Of a DNA stretch of 64,000 nucleotides, positions 47,640-57,005 are shown piece by piece. Every line of letters starts with the position of its first letter. The stretch's first letter is position 1. Origin of the DNA: Virgifigura deserti (GTDB lineage: Bacteria; Pseudomonadota; Alphaproteobacteria; Dongiales; Dongiaceae). The position numbers and the translations under genes are program-made. The notes under the pieces are model-generated. The model searched no databases and was not told the DNA's origin. It worked only from the letters and a program-made list of their open reading frames with translations. The stretch covers positions 620,001 to 684,000 of the forward strand of contig QOZR01000001.1 of the NCBI GenBank assembly GCA_003576685.1, written 5' to 3'.

Positions 47640-48455
47640 ATGATGGTTCGACTCGCCACCTGGAACGTGAATTCGCTCAAGGCGCGGATCGGCCATTTGA
47701 CGGACTGGCTGCGCGACGCCAAGCCGGACGTCGTGATGCTGCAGGAAATCAAGTGCCTAGAGGAGGCGGTGCCTCGCCTGGAACTCGAGGATCTCGGCTA
47801 TAATGTCGCCGCCGTCGGTCAGAAATCTTATAACGGCGTCGCCCTGCTCTCCCGCCATCCCCTGACCGTCGAGCGGCGTGCCCTGCCCGGCGACGAGGGC
47901 GACGTTCAGGCTCGCTACATCGAAGGGCTGGTCGAACTGCCGGCCGAGACATCGGACGGCGGGGGCGGCGGAGCCGTCCTGCGCGTCGCCTCGATCTATC
48001 TGCCGAACGGCAATCCGGTGGACAGCGAAAAATACCCGTACAAGCTGGCCTGGCTGGACCGGCTGCGCGCGCATGTCGCCGACCTTCTGACGCTCGAGGA
48101 GCGGTTCGTCCTCGGCGGCGACTACAACATCGCCCCGACCGACGAGGACGTCTATGACCCGGTCGGCTGGCGCGACGATGCCCTCTGCCGCCTCGAGTCG
48201 CGGCTGCACTATCGCGCCGTCATCAATCTCGGGCTTACGGACGCCTACCGGGCGATGGAGCCACAGGGACCTGGCTACAGCTTCTGGGACTATCAGGCCG
48301 GCTGTTGGCCACGCGACGAGGGCCTGCGGATCGACCATCTGTTGCTGTCGCCGCAGGCGGCGGACCGGCTGAAGGCTGCGGGCGTCGATCGCGGTCCGCG
48401 CGGCAAGGACCGGCCCTCGGACCACACGCCCGTCTGGTGCGAACTCGACCTATGA
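47640..48455 (+). CDS. xth: Exodeoxyribonuclease III family AP endonuclease
   Basis: 271 residues. It cleaves at abasic sites and trims 3' ends in base excision repair. The blocks TWNVNSLKARI, LQEIKC (catalytic Glu), GGDYNIAPTDEDVYD and the end SDHTPVWCEL are intact. AGGGGA precedes the ATG pair at 47640 and 47643. Its 3' end overlaps the convergent ndh gene by six bases. Confidence 0.96.
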   Translation: MMVRLATWNVNSLKARIGHLTDWLRDAKPDVVMLQEIKCLEEAVPRLELEDLGYNVAAVGQKSYNGVALLSRHPLTVERRALPGDEGDVQARYIEGLVELPAETSDGGGGGAVLRVASIYLPNGNPVDSEKYPYKLAWLDRLRAHVADLLTLEERFVLGGDYNIAPTDEDVYDPVGWRDDALCRLESRLHYRAVINLGLTDAYRAMEPQGPGYSFWDYQAGCWPRDEGLRIDHLLLSPQAADRLKAAGVDRGPRGKDRPSDHTPVWCELDL

Positions 48456-49748
48456 AGGAGGCGGGGCGGAGCGGGATGAAGGTTCCTGGGCGCCGATAAT
48501 CAGGCGCGCGCCGCGGTCGACGGTGAAATAGGCCCAAAGCCACTTTGCCGCAACGGCGAACCGGTTGCGGAAGCCGATCAGGAAATAGATGTGGACGAGG
48601 CCCCACAGCACCCAGGCGAAGAAGCCGCTGATCCTGAGCCAGCCGAAGTCGGCAATCGCCGCCGAACGGCCGATCGTCGCCAAATTGCCGAGGTTCCGAT
48701 AGCGGAACGGCTCCGGCGCCGGGTGGCCGGCTAGCTTGGCCGAGATGACCTTCGCGACATATTCGCCCTGTTGCTTGGCGGCGGGCGCGACGCCGGGGAC
48801 CGGGCTGCCGTCGTCCATTGTGACCAGAGCCGTGTCGCCGATCACGAAAACCTCGGAGTGCCCGGGAAGCGAGAGGTCCGGCGCGACCTTGACGCGGCCG
48901 GCACGATCCCTGTCCGCGTTCAGCCACTGCGCGGCCGGCGAAGCGGCATTGCCGGCGCCCCAGATGATCGTCCGCGCCTCAATCCGCTGCCCTCCAGCGA
49001 CCACGCCGTCCTCGTCGCAGGTCTCGACCATCTTGCTAAGCCACACCTCGACTCCTAGCCGCTCGAGCGAGCGATCGGCCGCCATCGAGAGATTCTCGGG
49101 ATAGGTGGAGAGCAAGCGATCCTGGCCCTCGATCAGGATGATGCGTGCGGATCGCGGATCGATATGCCGGAAGTCCCGAACCAGAATCCGCTTCGCGAGG
49201 CCGGCGATCGCGCCGGCCATCTCCACCCCGGTCGGGCCGCCGCCGACGATCACGAAGGTCAGCAGGCGACGACGCTCTTCCGGGTCCGTCTCCGTCTCCG
49301 CCCGTTCGAAGGCAAGCAGGATCCGACGGCGGATCGCCGTCGCCTCCTCGACCGTTTTCAGGCCCGGCGCGTAGCGCTCCCACTCGTCATGGCCGAAATA
49401 GGAATGCTGCGCGCCCGTTGCGACGACGAGATAATCATAGGAGACCTTCTGCCCGAGCTCTTGCAGGATGACGGTCCGCGCTTGCAAATCGACATCATTG
49501 ACCGTGCCGAGCAGGATCTCAGCATTCTCTTGGTCACGCAAAATGCTGCGAAGCGGCACTGCAATCTCGCTGGGAGCCAGCTCGGCGGTGGCGACCTGAT
49601 AGAGCAGTGGCTGAAAGAGGTGATAATTCGTGCGGTCGATCAGGGTGACCTTGGCCGAGGCCCGGCGCAGCGCCTTGGCCGCCGACAATCCGCCGAACCC
49701 GGCACCGACGATCACGATGCGCGGCTGCTTCCCCGCTGCTGCGTCCAT
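48450..49748 (-). CDS. ndh: Type II NADH dehydrogenase (NDH-2)
   Basis: 432 residues. Non-pumping respiratory NADH:quinone oxidoreductase at the inner membrane face. The FAD-binding motif VGAGFGGLSAAKAL at the N-terminus, YHLFQPLLYQVA, the NADH-binding VGGGPTGVEMAGAI and an amphipathic C-terminal region that would anchor it to the membrane are clear. The ATG at 49748 with GGAG six bases upstream is preferred over a GTG at 49769. It converges with xth and is divergent from a small gene at 49990. Confidence 0.94.
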   Translation of the reverse strand: MDAAAGKQPRIVIVGAGFGGLSAAKALRRASAKVTLIDRTNYHLFQPLLYQVATAELAPSEIAVPLRSILRDQENAEILLGTVNDVDLQARTVILQELGQKVSYDYLVVATGAQHSYFGHDEWERYAPGLKTVEEATAIRRRILLAFERAETETDPEERRRLLTFVIVGGGPTGVEMAGAIAGLAKRILVRDFRHIDPRSARIILIEGQDRLLSTYPENLSMAADRSLERLGVEVWLSKMVETCDEDGVVAGGQRIEARTIIWGAGNAASPAAQWLNADRDRAGRVKVAPDLSLPGHSEVFVIGDTALVTMDDGSPVPGVAPAAKQQGEYVAKVISAKLAGHPAPEPFRYRNLGNLATIGRSAAIADFGWLRISGFFAWVLWGLVHIYFLIGFRNRFAVAAKWLWAYFTVDRGARLIIGAQEPSSRSAPPPS

Positions 49749-49989
49749 GGCTTTCTCCGACAACGTCACCGGCCTTTCCCCAGCCTCCTAAGGGACGTTG
49801 GCGACGGTTGATTTGTTCCCGTTCATAGAGCTGCGAAGTTCGTAGAATGTTAACGATTTTCGGGCAATTCTCGCCGCAAATCTCCGTCATGAAGGCACGT
49901 GCTGATGAAAGCGCCGCTGGCGGGGATCGGAGGGCAGTCCAAGAAAAGTTTTGAGAGAGGCGTCGGCCCACTCTGGTTGGAGAGCAGCC

Positions 49990-50226
49990 ATGAGCCTCTT
50001 TCAGGTCGTTATTCTCGTCTGCGCGATAGCGACGCCACGCGGCGAATGCCAGCCCGATACCGCCCTCGACGTGATTCGCGGCCCCGACGCTCAGAATGAA
50101 TTGATGTGCGGTTTCCACGGTCAGGCCTATCTGGCTTCGAGCGCGATCGGGCGCCATCTTCGCACTGACGAATACGTCAAAATCAAATGCACGCGGACCG
50201 GCATCGGCCTGGCAAACGTCGGCTGA
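49990..50226 (+). CDS. Small Cys-containing conserved protein
   Basis: 78 residues from the ATG at 49990, which has GGAG seven bases upstream. The start is hydrophobic (FQVVILVCAIATP) and could be a short signal or a strand. Four Cys (11, 19, and one each in LMCGFHG and IKCTRTG) suggest disulfides or metal binding. The phrase ALDVIRGPDAQNELMCGFHGQAYLA seems familiar from small alphaproteobacterial hypothetical proteins, but I cannot name a family. It stands between ndh and the M81 peptidase gene. Confidence 0.68.
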   Translation: MSLFQVVILVCAIATPRGECQPDTALDVIRGPDAQNELMCGFHGQAYLASSAIGRHLRTDEYVKIKCTRTGIGLANVG

Positions 50227-50263
50227 GTTTCCGCGCGGCACTCTCTGCGGACTGGACACCGCT

Positions 50264-51760
50264 TCACCGATGCGTCGGCTCCGCCGGCATCAGCCGCACG
50301 CCTGACCGCAGGCGCCGATAGGGCAACAGGCGGTGGTCGATGGGGTTCGGCCCTGGCGCGGCAACGACCAGGACGGTCCCCGCGATCGGCTGGAAATCAG
50401 CGCGGAAATGGACGGAACTCTTGAGCGCCAGAATGTTCTGCTCGGCCGGCTCGACGCCGAGATGGCGGAACATCGCCTGGTCCGCCGCCTGCTGCTTCAC
50501 GCTGGCCACGATCACCCGGACTCCGGCGACCGACAGCAGCGCCATGGGGCCGAGACGCATCCGGGAGCCGCGATAGAAAGGGCCGGTCGCGGCGAAGCTG
50601 CCGTCGCCCAGCCGCTCTACCCGAAAGGTGCCGTCGAAAGGTCGATGTCCCGGTAAGCCGGACTTGGCTCCGAGCCTCACGGTAATCTCGCCGCCCTGCC
50701 CCACCGCATGCGCCGCCGCTGCGACTTCGGGATCATGGAGAACCGCGACCACCGCGCCTTCCGCCCCCAACCGGACCAGCGCGTCGAGCAGGCCGACCGT
50801 GTCGGAGCTCCCGCCGGCGCCCGGATTGTCCTGGGTGTCAGCCAGCACCACCGGCCGGGTGCCTTGCCGCACCAGGTCCTGGGCGCTGCGCACGGCCTCA
50901 TCGGGCGAGTAGACTCTGCCGGCGAAGTCGGCCTCCCGCCGGCCGATCATATCGGCCAGCGTCTCGGCGGCTTGATCGGCCGCCTGCTGGCTTCGCCCAT
51001 AGGCCATCACCGACGGGCCGCATTCGGCGATGTCCGCCGGCGGGAAGCCCGGCGCGAAGGACAGGCTCAGCACCTCGCCCTCCTCCAGCGCCTCCAGCTC
51101 TCGGTAGATCGAGGCCATCGGCTCGATCAGCGTACATTGCCACGGCAGCGGGATCAGGAAGAGCAGCTTGCGCATCGCCTTATGGACTGCAGCATCGTCG
51201 GTCAGAAGCCGATCGAGAAGCCGCGCCGCCCGGGCACCCGTCGCATCCATGTCGATATGCGGATAGGTCCGATAGGCGACCAGGGCCGAGACCTGCGCCA
51301 CCATCTCCGCGGTGACGTTCGCATGAAAGTCGAGACTGGCCACGACGGGCACCGCCGGCCCGACCAGCGCCCGCACCCGTCGCAGCAACTCGCCGTCGCC
51401 GTCTTCCAGATGCTCCGTCACCATGGCGCCATGCAGGTCGAGATAGACACCATCGACCGGCAGGGCCTCGGTCAGGCGCTGCAGCAGCGCCTCGGCGATC
51501 CGCTCGAATGCCGCTTGCTCGACATGGGCGGACGGAGTCGCCGCGCACCAGAGCAGCGGCACCAGATCGTGTCCGGCCGCACGGGCCGCGTCGACGAAGC
51601 CGGTGACCGGCAGGTTGATTCCGGCCACTGTCTCGAACAGTGCCGGCCCGGCGGTCAGACCCGGCCAGCCCGCGCCCCGCTCGAAATCGGCGAACCGGGC
51701 TTTCGAGGGGGCGAATGTGTTGGTTTCGTGCTGAAACCCGCCGACGGCGATTCGGGCCAC
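50264..51760 (-). CDS. M81 family metallopeptidase (MlrC-like)
   Basis: 498 residues. The start IAVGGFQHETNTF and the later SLDFHANVTAEMV...YPHIDMDATG are typical of the M81/DUF1485 family, which includes microcystinase MlrC. A C-terminal MlrC_C domain begins near DTQDNPGAGGSSDT. Zinc ligands are likely Asp/His in DFHAN and HID. In most bacteria the natural substrate is unknown and a role in toxin degradation should not be assumed. The start is a GTG at 51760. It follows ilvD by eight bases and is probably co-transcribed with it. Confidence 0.92.
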   Translation of the reverse strand: MARIAVGGFQHETNTFAPSKARFADFERGAGWPGLTAGPALFETVAGINLPVTGFVDAARAAGHDLVPLLWCAATPSAHVEQAAFERIAEALLQRLTEALPVDGVYLDLHGAMVTEHLEDGDGELLRRVRALVGPAVPVVASLDFHANVTAEMVAQVSALVAYRTYPHIDMDATGARAARLLDRLLTDDAAVHKAMRKLLFLIPLPWQCTLIEPMASIYRELEALEEGEVLSLSFAPGFPPADIAECGPSVMAYGRSQQAADQAAETLADMIGRREADFAGRVYSPDEAVRSAQDLVRQGTRPVVLADTQDNPGAGGSSDTVGLLDALVRLGAEGAVVAVLHDPEVAAAAHAVGQGGEITVRLGAKSGLPGHRPFDGTFRVERLGDGSFAATGPFYRGSRMRLGPMALLSVAGVRVIVASVKQQAADQAMFRHLGVEPAEQNILALKSSVHFRADFQPIAGTVLVVAAPGPNPIDHRLLPYRRLRSGVRLMPAEPTHR

Positions 51761-51768
51761 GGAAAGGC

Positions 51769-53496
51769 CTAAATGTCCGCGTAGATGTGCGTCTCGGCCT
51801 GTCCGCCGGGATGGCAGACGGCGCCCTTCTCCGCGTCACCAACCGTCTGGGCATAGCGCCACAGCGCCCCGGACTGGAAGTCATGCCGCCGCGACTTCCA
51901 TTCGCCGCGCCGCGCCGCCAGTTCCGCTTCGGTCAGATCGACCTCGAGCGTCCCCTTCTCCGCGTCGATGCGAATGGTATCGCCGTCCTTCAGCAGGCCG
52001 ATGGGGCCGCCGACCGCCGCCTCCGGGCCGACATGGCCGATGCAGAAGCCGCGCGTCGCGCCGGAGAACCGGCCATCGGTGATGAGCGCCACCTGATCGC
52101 CCATGCCCTGGCCATAGATCGCCGCCGTGGTCGCCAGCATTTCGCGCATGCCGGGCCCGCCCCGCGGCCCCTCATAGCGGATCACCAGCACCTCGCCAGC
52201 CTTGTAGTCGCCCCGCTCGACGGCGTCGAAGGCCTCCTCCTCGCAATCGAAGCAGCGCGCCGGCCCGGTGAAAGTCAGCTTCTTCATCCCGGCGACTTTG
52301 ACGATCGCCCCTTGCGGCGCTAGATTTCCGCGGAGCCCGACGACGCCCCCGGTCGGCGAGAGCGGGCTGCTCGTCGGCCGGACCACCTCCTGGTCCGTCG
52401 GAATCGTCACATTCTCGAGATTCTCGGCGATCGTCTTGCCGGTGACGGTGATGCAGTCGCCATGCAGGTAGCCGCCGTCGAGCAGCGCCTTCATCAGCAC
52501 CGGCACGCCGCCGATCTCGAACATATCCTTGGCGACGAAGCGGCCGCCCGGCTTGAGGTCGGCAATGTAGGGCGTCCGCTTGAAGATCGCGCAGACGTCA
52601 TGCAGGTCGAAGTCGATCCCGATCTCGTGGGCGATCGCCGGCAGGTGCAGGCCGGCATTGGTCGAGCCGCCCGACGCGGCAACGATCATGGCGGCGTTCT
52701 CCAACGCCTTGCGCGTCACGATGTCCCGCGGCCGCAGATTCGATTCGATCAGCCGCATCACCATTTCTCCGGACGCCTCGGCATAGGCGTCGCGCGATTC
52801 GTAGGGCGCCGGGGCGCCGGCCGAGCCGGGCAGCGCCAAGCCGATCGCCTCCGAGACGCAGGCCATCGTGTTCGCGGTGAACTGGCCGCCGCAGGAGCCG
52901 GCGGACGGGCAGGCGACGCATTCCAGGTCGTGCAGATCCTCGTCCGACATCTTGCCGGCGGAATGGCTTCCGACCGCCTCGAACACATCCTGCACGGTCA
53001 CGTCCCGGCCGCGGAACCGACCGGGCAGGATCGAGCCGCCATACATGAAGACCGAGGGAACGTTGAGCCGCACCATGGCCATCATCAAGGCCGGCAGAGA
53101 CTTGTCGCAGCCGGCGATCCCGACCAGCGCATCGTAGCAGTGGCCGCGCATCGTCAGCTCGACCGAGTCGGCGATGACCTCGCGGCTGACCAGCGAGGAT
53201 TTCATGCCGGCATGGCCCATGGCGATGCCGTCCGTCACGGTGATGGTGGTGAATTCCCGCGGCGTTCCGCCACCGGCCTTGACGCCCTTCTTCACCGCCT
53301 GAGCCTGCCGCGCCAGCGCGATGTTGCAAGGCGCCGCCTCGTTCCAGGTGGTCGCCACGCCGACGAAGGGCTGCGCGATCTCCTCCGCCGTCATACCCAT
53401 GGCATAGTAATAGGATCGGTGCGGGGCACGGTCGGGCCCGACCGAGACGTGCCGGCTGGGTAGTTTGCTCTTGTCGAACGTCGCTTTGGCGGTCAT
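51769..53496 (-). CDS. ilvD: Dihydroxy-acid dehydratase
   Basis: 575 residues. It dehydrates 2,3-dihydroxy acids in valine, leucine and isoleucine synthesis, using an Fe-S cluster. The Cys ligands lie in APCN, GCDKS and [15 protein letters not shown] and the C-terminal [11 protein letters not shown] are also conserved. The length is typical. No ribosome site as strong as those elsewhere is seen before the ATG at 53496. The M81 gene follows it closely. Confidence 0.97.
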   Translation of the reverse strand: MTAKATFDKSKLPSRHVSVGPDRAPHRSYYYAMGMTAEEIAQPFVGVATTWNEAAPCNIALARQAQAVKKGVKAGGGTPREFTTITVTDGIAMGHAGMKSSLVSREVIADSVELTMRGHCYDALVGIAGCDKSLPALMMAMVRLNVPSVFMYGGSILPGRFRGRDVTVQDVFEAVGSHSAGKMSDEDLHDLECVACPSAGSCGGQFTANTMACVSEAIGLALPGSAGAPAPYESRDAYAEASGEMVMRLIESNLRPRDIVTRKALENAAMIVAASGGSTNAGLHLPAIAHEIGIDFDLHDVCAIFKRTPYIADLKPGGRFVAKDMFEIGGVPVLMKALLDGGYLHGDCITVTGKTIAENLENVTIPTDQEVVRPTSSPLSPTGGVVGLRGNLAPQGAIVKVAGMKKLTFTGPARCFDCEEEAFDAVERGDYKAGEVLVIRYEGPRGGPGMREMLATTAAIYGQGMGDQVALITDGRFSGATRGFCIGHVGPEAAVGGPIGLLKDGDTIRIDAEKGTLEVDLTEAELAARRGEWKSRRHDFQSGALWRYAQTVGDAEKGAVCHPGGQAETHIYADI

Positions 53497-53664
53497 CGGC
53501 CGTCGCCTCGCTTCTCTCCCTATCCCTCTAAAGCGAAGGATACCGACCTCGGGAAACCGCCTCCAGCCATTTATAGCGCATATACCTGCGCAGCCCGCGC
53601 ATGGCTGCCAACCGGACGGTCAGCCAACGAGGCTTGTCTCCAGAGCGCATTGGAGTGCCGCGGG

Positions 53665-54540
53665 TCAGCGCGGCACTACCTTGCGATACAGGTGCCAGGT
53701 TGCGTGTCCTAGGACGGGCATGACGATGATGAGGCCGAGAAACACCGGGATCGACCCAATGGCCAAGCCGCCCGCGACGATCAGCCCCCAGAGCGCCATC
53801 GGGCCCGGGTTCATAAGCACGGCGCGGATCGACGTCCGCACCGCCGTGGCGAGCCCCACATCCCGGTCGAGCAACAGCGGGAACGACACCACACTGATCG
53901 TCAGCACCAGCAAGGCGAAGAGGAAGCCGACGCCCACGCCCACACCGATCATCGCCCAACCGGCACTCGTCGTGAAGATGTCGCGGATGAACGCGTTGAC
54001 CGAGGCCGGCGGCTCGGGGCCGAGCGTGAGCGCGTAGATCCCATAGGCCGCGGCCAGCCAGAGCAGGAAGATCGCCAGCAGCAGCAGGCCCAGTAGCACG
54101 ATCGAGCCGAACCCGGGCGAGCGAACCACGCCGAACGCGTCCACCCAGGTAATGTCGATGCCCTGTTCGCGTCGCCGGCTCATTTCATAGAGGCCGACCG
54201 CCGCGACCGGGCCGATGAGCGCGAAGCCGGCCGCCAGCGGGAATAGCAGCGGCAGCATGTCGTAGCCGAACGTCAGCCGTGCCAGGAAGACGCCCACGAT
54301 GGGATAGATGAGGCAGAGGAAGATGACGTCCGTCCGGTAGGCCCCGAAATCGCCGAGGCCTTTGACAAGGACATCCTTCAGGTCGGCCGCCTCGATCCGG
54401 CGGACCGCCGGGACCGGGACATGTCGGACTTCCCGGGTATGATGCAGGGATTGGCCCGCCCGTTCCATGGCGAGATTTATAAGTCTGAGCTGATCCCATC
54501 CCCACTCGATGGGGTTTCGGATGAAGTTTCCGATGGCCAT
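53665..54540 (-). CDS. DUF2189-type membrane protein
   Basis: 291 residues with about six transmembrane helices in two blocks, an N-terminal cytoplasmic stretch containing VRRIEAADLKDVLVKGLGDF, and ending LGHATWHLYRKVVPR. This matches the DUF2189 family of alphaproteobacterial inner membrane proteins; the GHATWH phrase is the best mark. Function unknown. GGGAGG lies just before the ATG at 54540 and overlaps a palindrome (54552-54566), which could be an operator. Confidence 0.85.
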   Translation of the reverse strand: MAIGNFIRNPIEWGWDQLRLINLAMERAGQSLHHTREVRHVPVPAVRRIEAADLKDVLVKGLGDFGAYRTDVIFLCLIYPIVGVFLARLTFGYDMLPLLFPLAAGFALIGPVAAVGLYEMSRRREQGIDITWVDAFGVVRSPGFGSIVLLGLLLLAIFLLWLAAAYGIYALTLGPEPPASVNAFIRDIFTTSAGWAMIGVGVGVGFLFALLVLTISVVSFPLLLDRDVGLATAVRTSIRAVLMNPGPMALWGLIVAGGLAIGSIPVFLGLIIVMPVLGHATWHLYRKVVPR

Positions 54541-54551
54541 GTTTGTCCTCC

Positions 54552-54566
54552 CGAACCATTGGTTCG
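54552..54566. promoter_or_regulatory. 15-bp palindrome upstream of the DUF2189 gene
   Basis: CGAACCA-T-TGGTTCG, a perfect 7-bp palindrome, 12 bases from the start codon and touching the ribosome site. It could be a repressor operator or a small hairpin that masks translation. No regulator gene adjoins it. Confidence 0.35.
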
Positions 54567-54805
54567 AGGGCCGCGGGTCATCGTGGCGCAACGCTCAATC
54601 CGGCCGTCGGCCACGAAAGAGCCGCGACCCGCCATATGGCAAAGCATACTCCGATGCCGGGCTCACGTCCCCTCACATCTCGGTGTTGAACACCATTTGA
54701 TCAAGGACCGGTAGCGGACCTGACGAGTTTCCTGTCGACGGCCTTCGCTGACGCTCGGTAGAATACCGCACGTCCTGCCCCTACCCTCCAAGCAGATACA
54801 GAGCC

Positions 54806-56041
54806 GTGCCAAGAGAGAGCCTCGATCTCGACTTCGTCCGTCGCCAGTTTCCGCCGCTCGGCAATGGCTGGGCCTTCTTCGAGAACGCCGGCGGCAGCTA
54901 TGCGCCGCAGAGCGTCATCGACCGGGTCCGGTCTTATATGACCGAGGCGCAGGTGCAGCCGGCCTGGAGCTTTGCGCCCTCCGCCGATGCGACCGAGCGG
55001 ATCGCCCGCGGCCGGCGCGCGGTCGCCGAACTGATCAACGCCGAGCCGGACGAGGTGATCGTCGGCCCGTCCACGACGATGAACGTCTATGTCCTCGCTC
55101 AGGCGCTCCGCTCCGCTTTCGCGCCTGGCGACGAACTGATCGTCACCAATCTCGACCATGAGGCGAACAACGGCGCCTGGCGTCGGCTCGCGGAGTTCGG
55201 CGTGACCGTCAAGGAATGGCGGATCGACCCGTCGAACGGCGCCCTGGCGGAAGCGGATCTCGACGCTCTCCTCACGGACCGCACCCGGCTCGTCTGCTTC
55301 ACCCATTGCTCGAACGTCGTCGGCACGATTCACGACGTCGCCCATCTCACCCGCAAGATCCACGCGGCCGGGGCGCGGGTCTGCGTCGACGGCGTCGCCT
55401 TCGCCCCGCATCGGCAGGTCGACGTCAAGGCGCTCGACGTCGATTTCTACACCTTCAGCGCCTACAAGGTCTTCGGCCCGCATCTCGGCATTCTCTATGG
55501 CAAGCGCGAGCATCTTCTGTCGGCGCGCGGCCAGAATCATTTCTTCATCGGTGAGGACGACATCCCGCTGAAGCTCAATCCCGGCGGCCCGAACCACGAA
55601 CTGACCGCCGGGCTGGTCGGCGTCGCGGACTATTTCGATGCCGTCTATCGCCACCATTTCGACGCGCCCGAGAACAGCTTTCACAAGCGCGCCGGGCGGG
55701 TCTATGCGCTGATGGCCGCACATGAGGAGCGTTTGGCCGATCGGCTGCTGGATTTCCTGCGCGGGAAGCCCGGTCTGCGGCTGATCGGCGAGCCGACCAT
55801 GGCCGATGGCCGGCGGGCGCCGACAATCTCCTTCGCGGTTCCGGGTCGCTCGTCACAGGCCTTGCAGACGGCCCTCGAGCGCGAGCGGATCGCCGTCGGC
55901 TACGGCAATTTCTACGCCCACCGCTGCGTCGAGGCGCTGGGGCTGGACCCGGAGGATGGCGTCCTGCGGGTCGGCATGGCGCATTACAACAGGCTGGAGG
56001 AAGTCGACCGGCTGATCGAAGCGCTCGACCCCCTGATCTGA
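54806..56041 (+). CDS. Cysteine desulfurase-like PLP-dependent enzyme
   Basis: 411 residues, class V aminotransferase fold. The PLP lysine lies in FYTFSAYKVFGPH, the cofactor-binding Asp and His in CVDGVAFAPH, and the N-terminal FFENAGGSYAP marks the family. Group members act as cysteine desulfurases, selenocysteine lyases or isopenicillin N epimerase-like enzymes; the reaction here is unknown. The start is a GTG at 54806 with no good ATG near. It converges with the RpiR gene 31 bases away and lies at the edge of the amino-acid transport cluster, to which it may belong. Confidence 0.88.
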   Translation: MPRESLDLDFVRRQFPPLGNGWAFFENAGGSYAPQSVIDRVRSYMTEAQVQPAWSFAPSADATERIARGRRAVAELINAEPDEVIVGPSTTMNVYVLAQALRSAFAPGDELIVTNLDHEANNGAWRRLAEFGVTVKEWRIDPSNGALAEADLDALLTDRTRLVCFTHCSNVVGTIHDVAHLTRKIHAAGARVCVDGVAFAPHRQVDVKALDVDFYTFSAYKVFGPHLGILYGKREHLLSARGQNHFFIGEDDIPLKLNPGGPNHELTAGLVGVADYFDAVYRHHFDAPENSFHKRAGRVYALMAAHEERLADRLLDFLRGKPGLRLIGEPTMADGRRAPTISFAVPGRSSQALQTALERERIAVGYGNFYAHRCVEALGLDPEDGVLRVGMAHYNRLEEVDRLIEALDPLI

Positions 56042-56072
56042 TACGGGAAACCCGATGCCGTGCCGCGCGTGG

Positions 56073-56990
56073 CTATTCGATTTCCACACGCATGTCTGCG
56101 ATCAGCCGCTCGCGCTCCGCAAGTGCGCTGAGCGCCCGGCGCCCTAGCCTTCTCGCAACCAGATTGAGCAGCCCTTCACAGAATACGACATAGGCACCCA
56201 TGCTGTTGGAGTAGAAACTGCTGGCATGGGGGATGAAGAAAGCGTGCCGGGCGGGCGGAACCAGGGGCGACGCGCGCGAGTCCGTAATCGCGACGACCGA
56301 GTGTCCGTTCGCGGCGGCGATCCCGGCGACATGCGCTACGCTTCGTGTATAGGGCGCGCAACTGGCGACCACGACCAAGTCCCCCTCGTCGAGCTGGGAT
56401 ATCGCTTCGGCGACACCCAACCGGGGCGAATCGAGGAGCGCAACATCTGAACGGAGCATGCCGAGTCCATAGGTAAGAAAGCTCGCCAGCGCATGAAACT
56501 GGCGGACGCCATGAAGGCGAACCCGACCTGCCGTGGCAAACAGTTCTATCGCACCTTGCAGGGACTCGGGCTCCAACTGGCCGAGAAAGCCGTTGATATT
56601 CGCCGTCGACTCGCGCGCCAAGCGCTCGAAGACCTCCAACTCGGCCGCTGTGCCCGCTTGCGCACTCAAAAGCCGACCGGCCTGACGGCTGTAGAAATGG
56701 CGCTGGTCGTTGGCGATCGCGTTGCGAAAGACGCTCTGGAATTCGCTGAAGCCGTCATAGCCGAGACGCTTGGCGAGACGGGTCAGGGTCGAGGGGTTGA
56801 CGCCGAGGAGGCCGGCCAGCTCGGAGATCGATCGCACGGCCGACTGCTCCGGCGCATCGACGAGCTTGGCGAAGACGTCATGGGCTTTGGCGCCAAGCGA
56901 GATTTCAGCCTCGTCACGACCGATGCGGATCGCCAGCGCCCTGAGTTCCTCGACAGTCTGCGGTGGTCTGGCCACACTTCCCTCCGCCAT
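56073..56990 (-). CDS. MurR/RpiR-family transcriptional regulator
   Basis: 305 residues. An N-terminal RpiR helix-turn-helix (about 35-105; SISELAGLLGVNPSTLTRLAKRLGYDGFSEF) is followed by a SIS sugar-phosphate-binding-type domain (about 150-285; GDLVVVASCAPYTRSV). RpiR regulators usually sense phosphosugars, but many sit next to amino-acid or purine catabolic genes. It is the last gene of the binding protein-permease-ATPase-C45 operon, so it probably controls that operon, possibly at the inverted repeat at 60374-60420. Confidence 0.93.
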   Translation of the reverse strand: MAEGSVARPPQTVEELRALAIRIGRDEAEISLGAKAHDVFAKLVDAPEQSAVRSISELAGLLGVNPSTLTRLAKRLGYDGFSEFQSVFRNAIANDQRHFYSRQAGRLLSAQAGTAAELEVFERLARESTANINGFLGQLEPESLQGAIELFATAGRVRLHGVRQFHALASFLTYGLGMLRSDVALLDSPRLGVAEAISQLDEGDLVVVASCAPYTRSVAHVAGIAAANGHSVVAITDSRASPLVPPARHAFFIPHASSFYSNSMGAYVVFCEGLLNLVARRLGRRALSALAERERLIADMRVEIE

Positions 56991-57005
56991 CAGGCCACCG
57001 TCGTT

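Noticed and set aside
49800..49830. EcfG-type promoter for ndh on the minus strand
   Set aside because: GGAAC-N17-CGTC breaks the conserved GTT.
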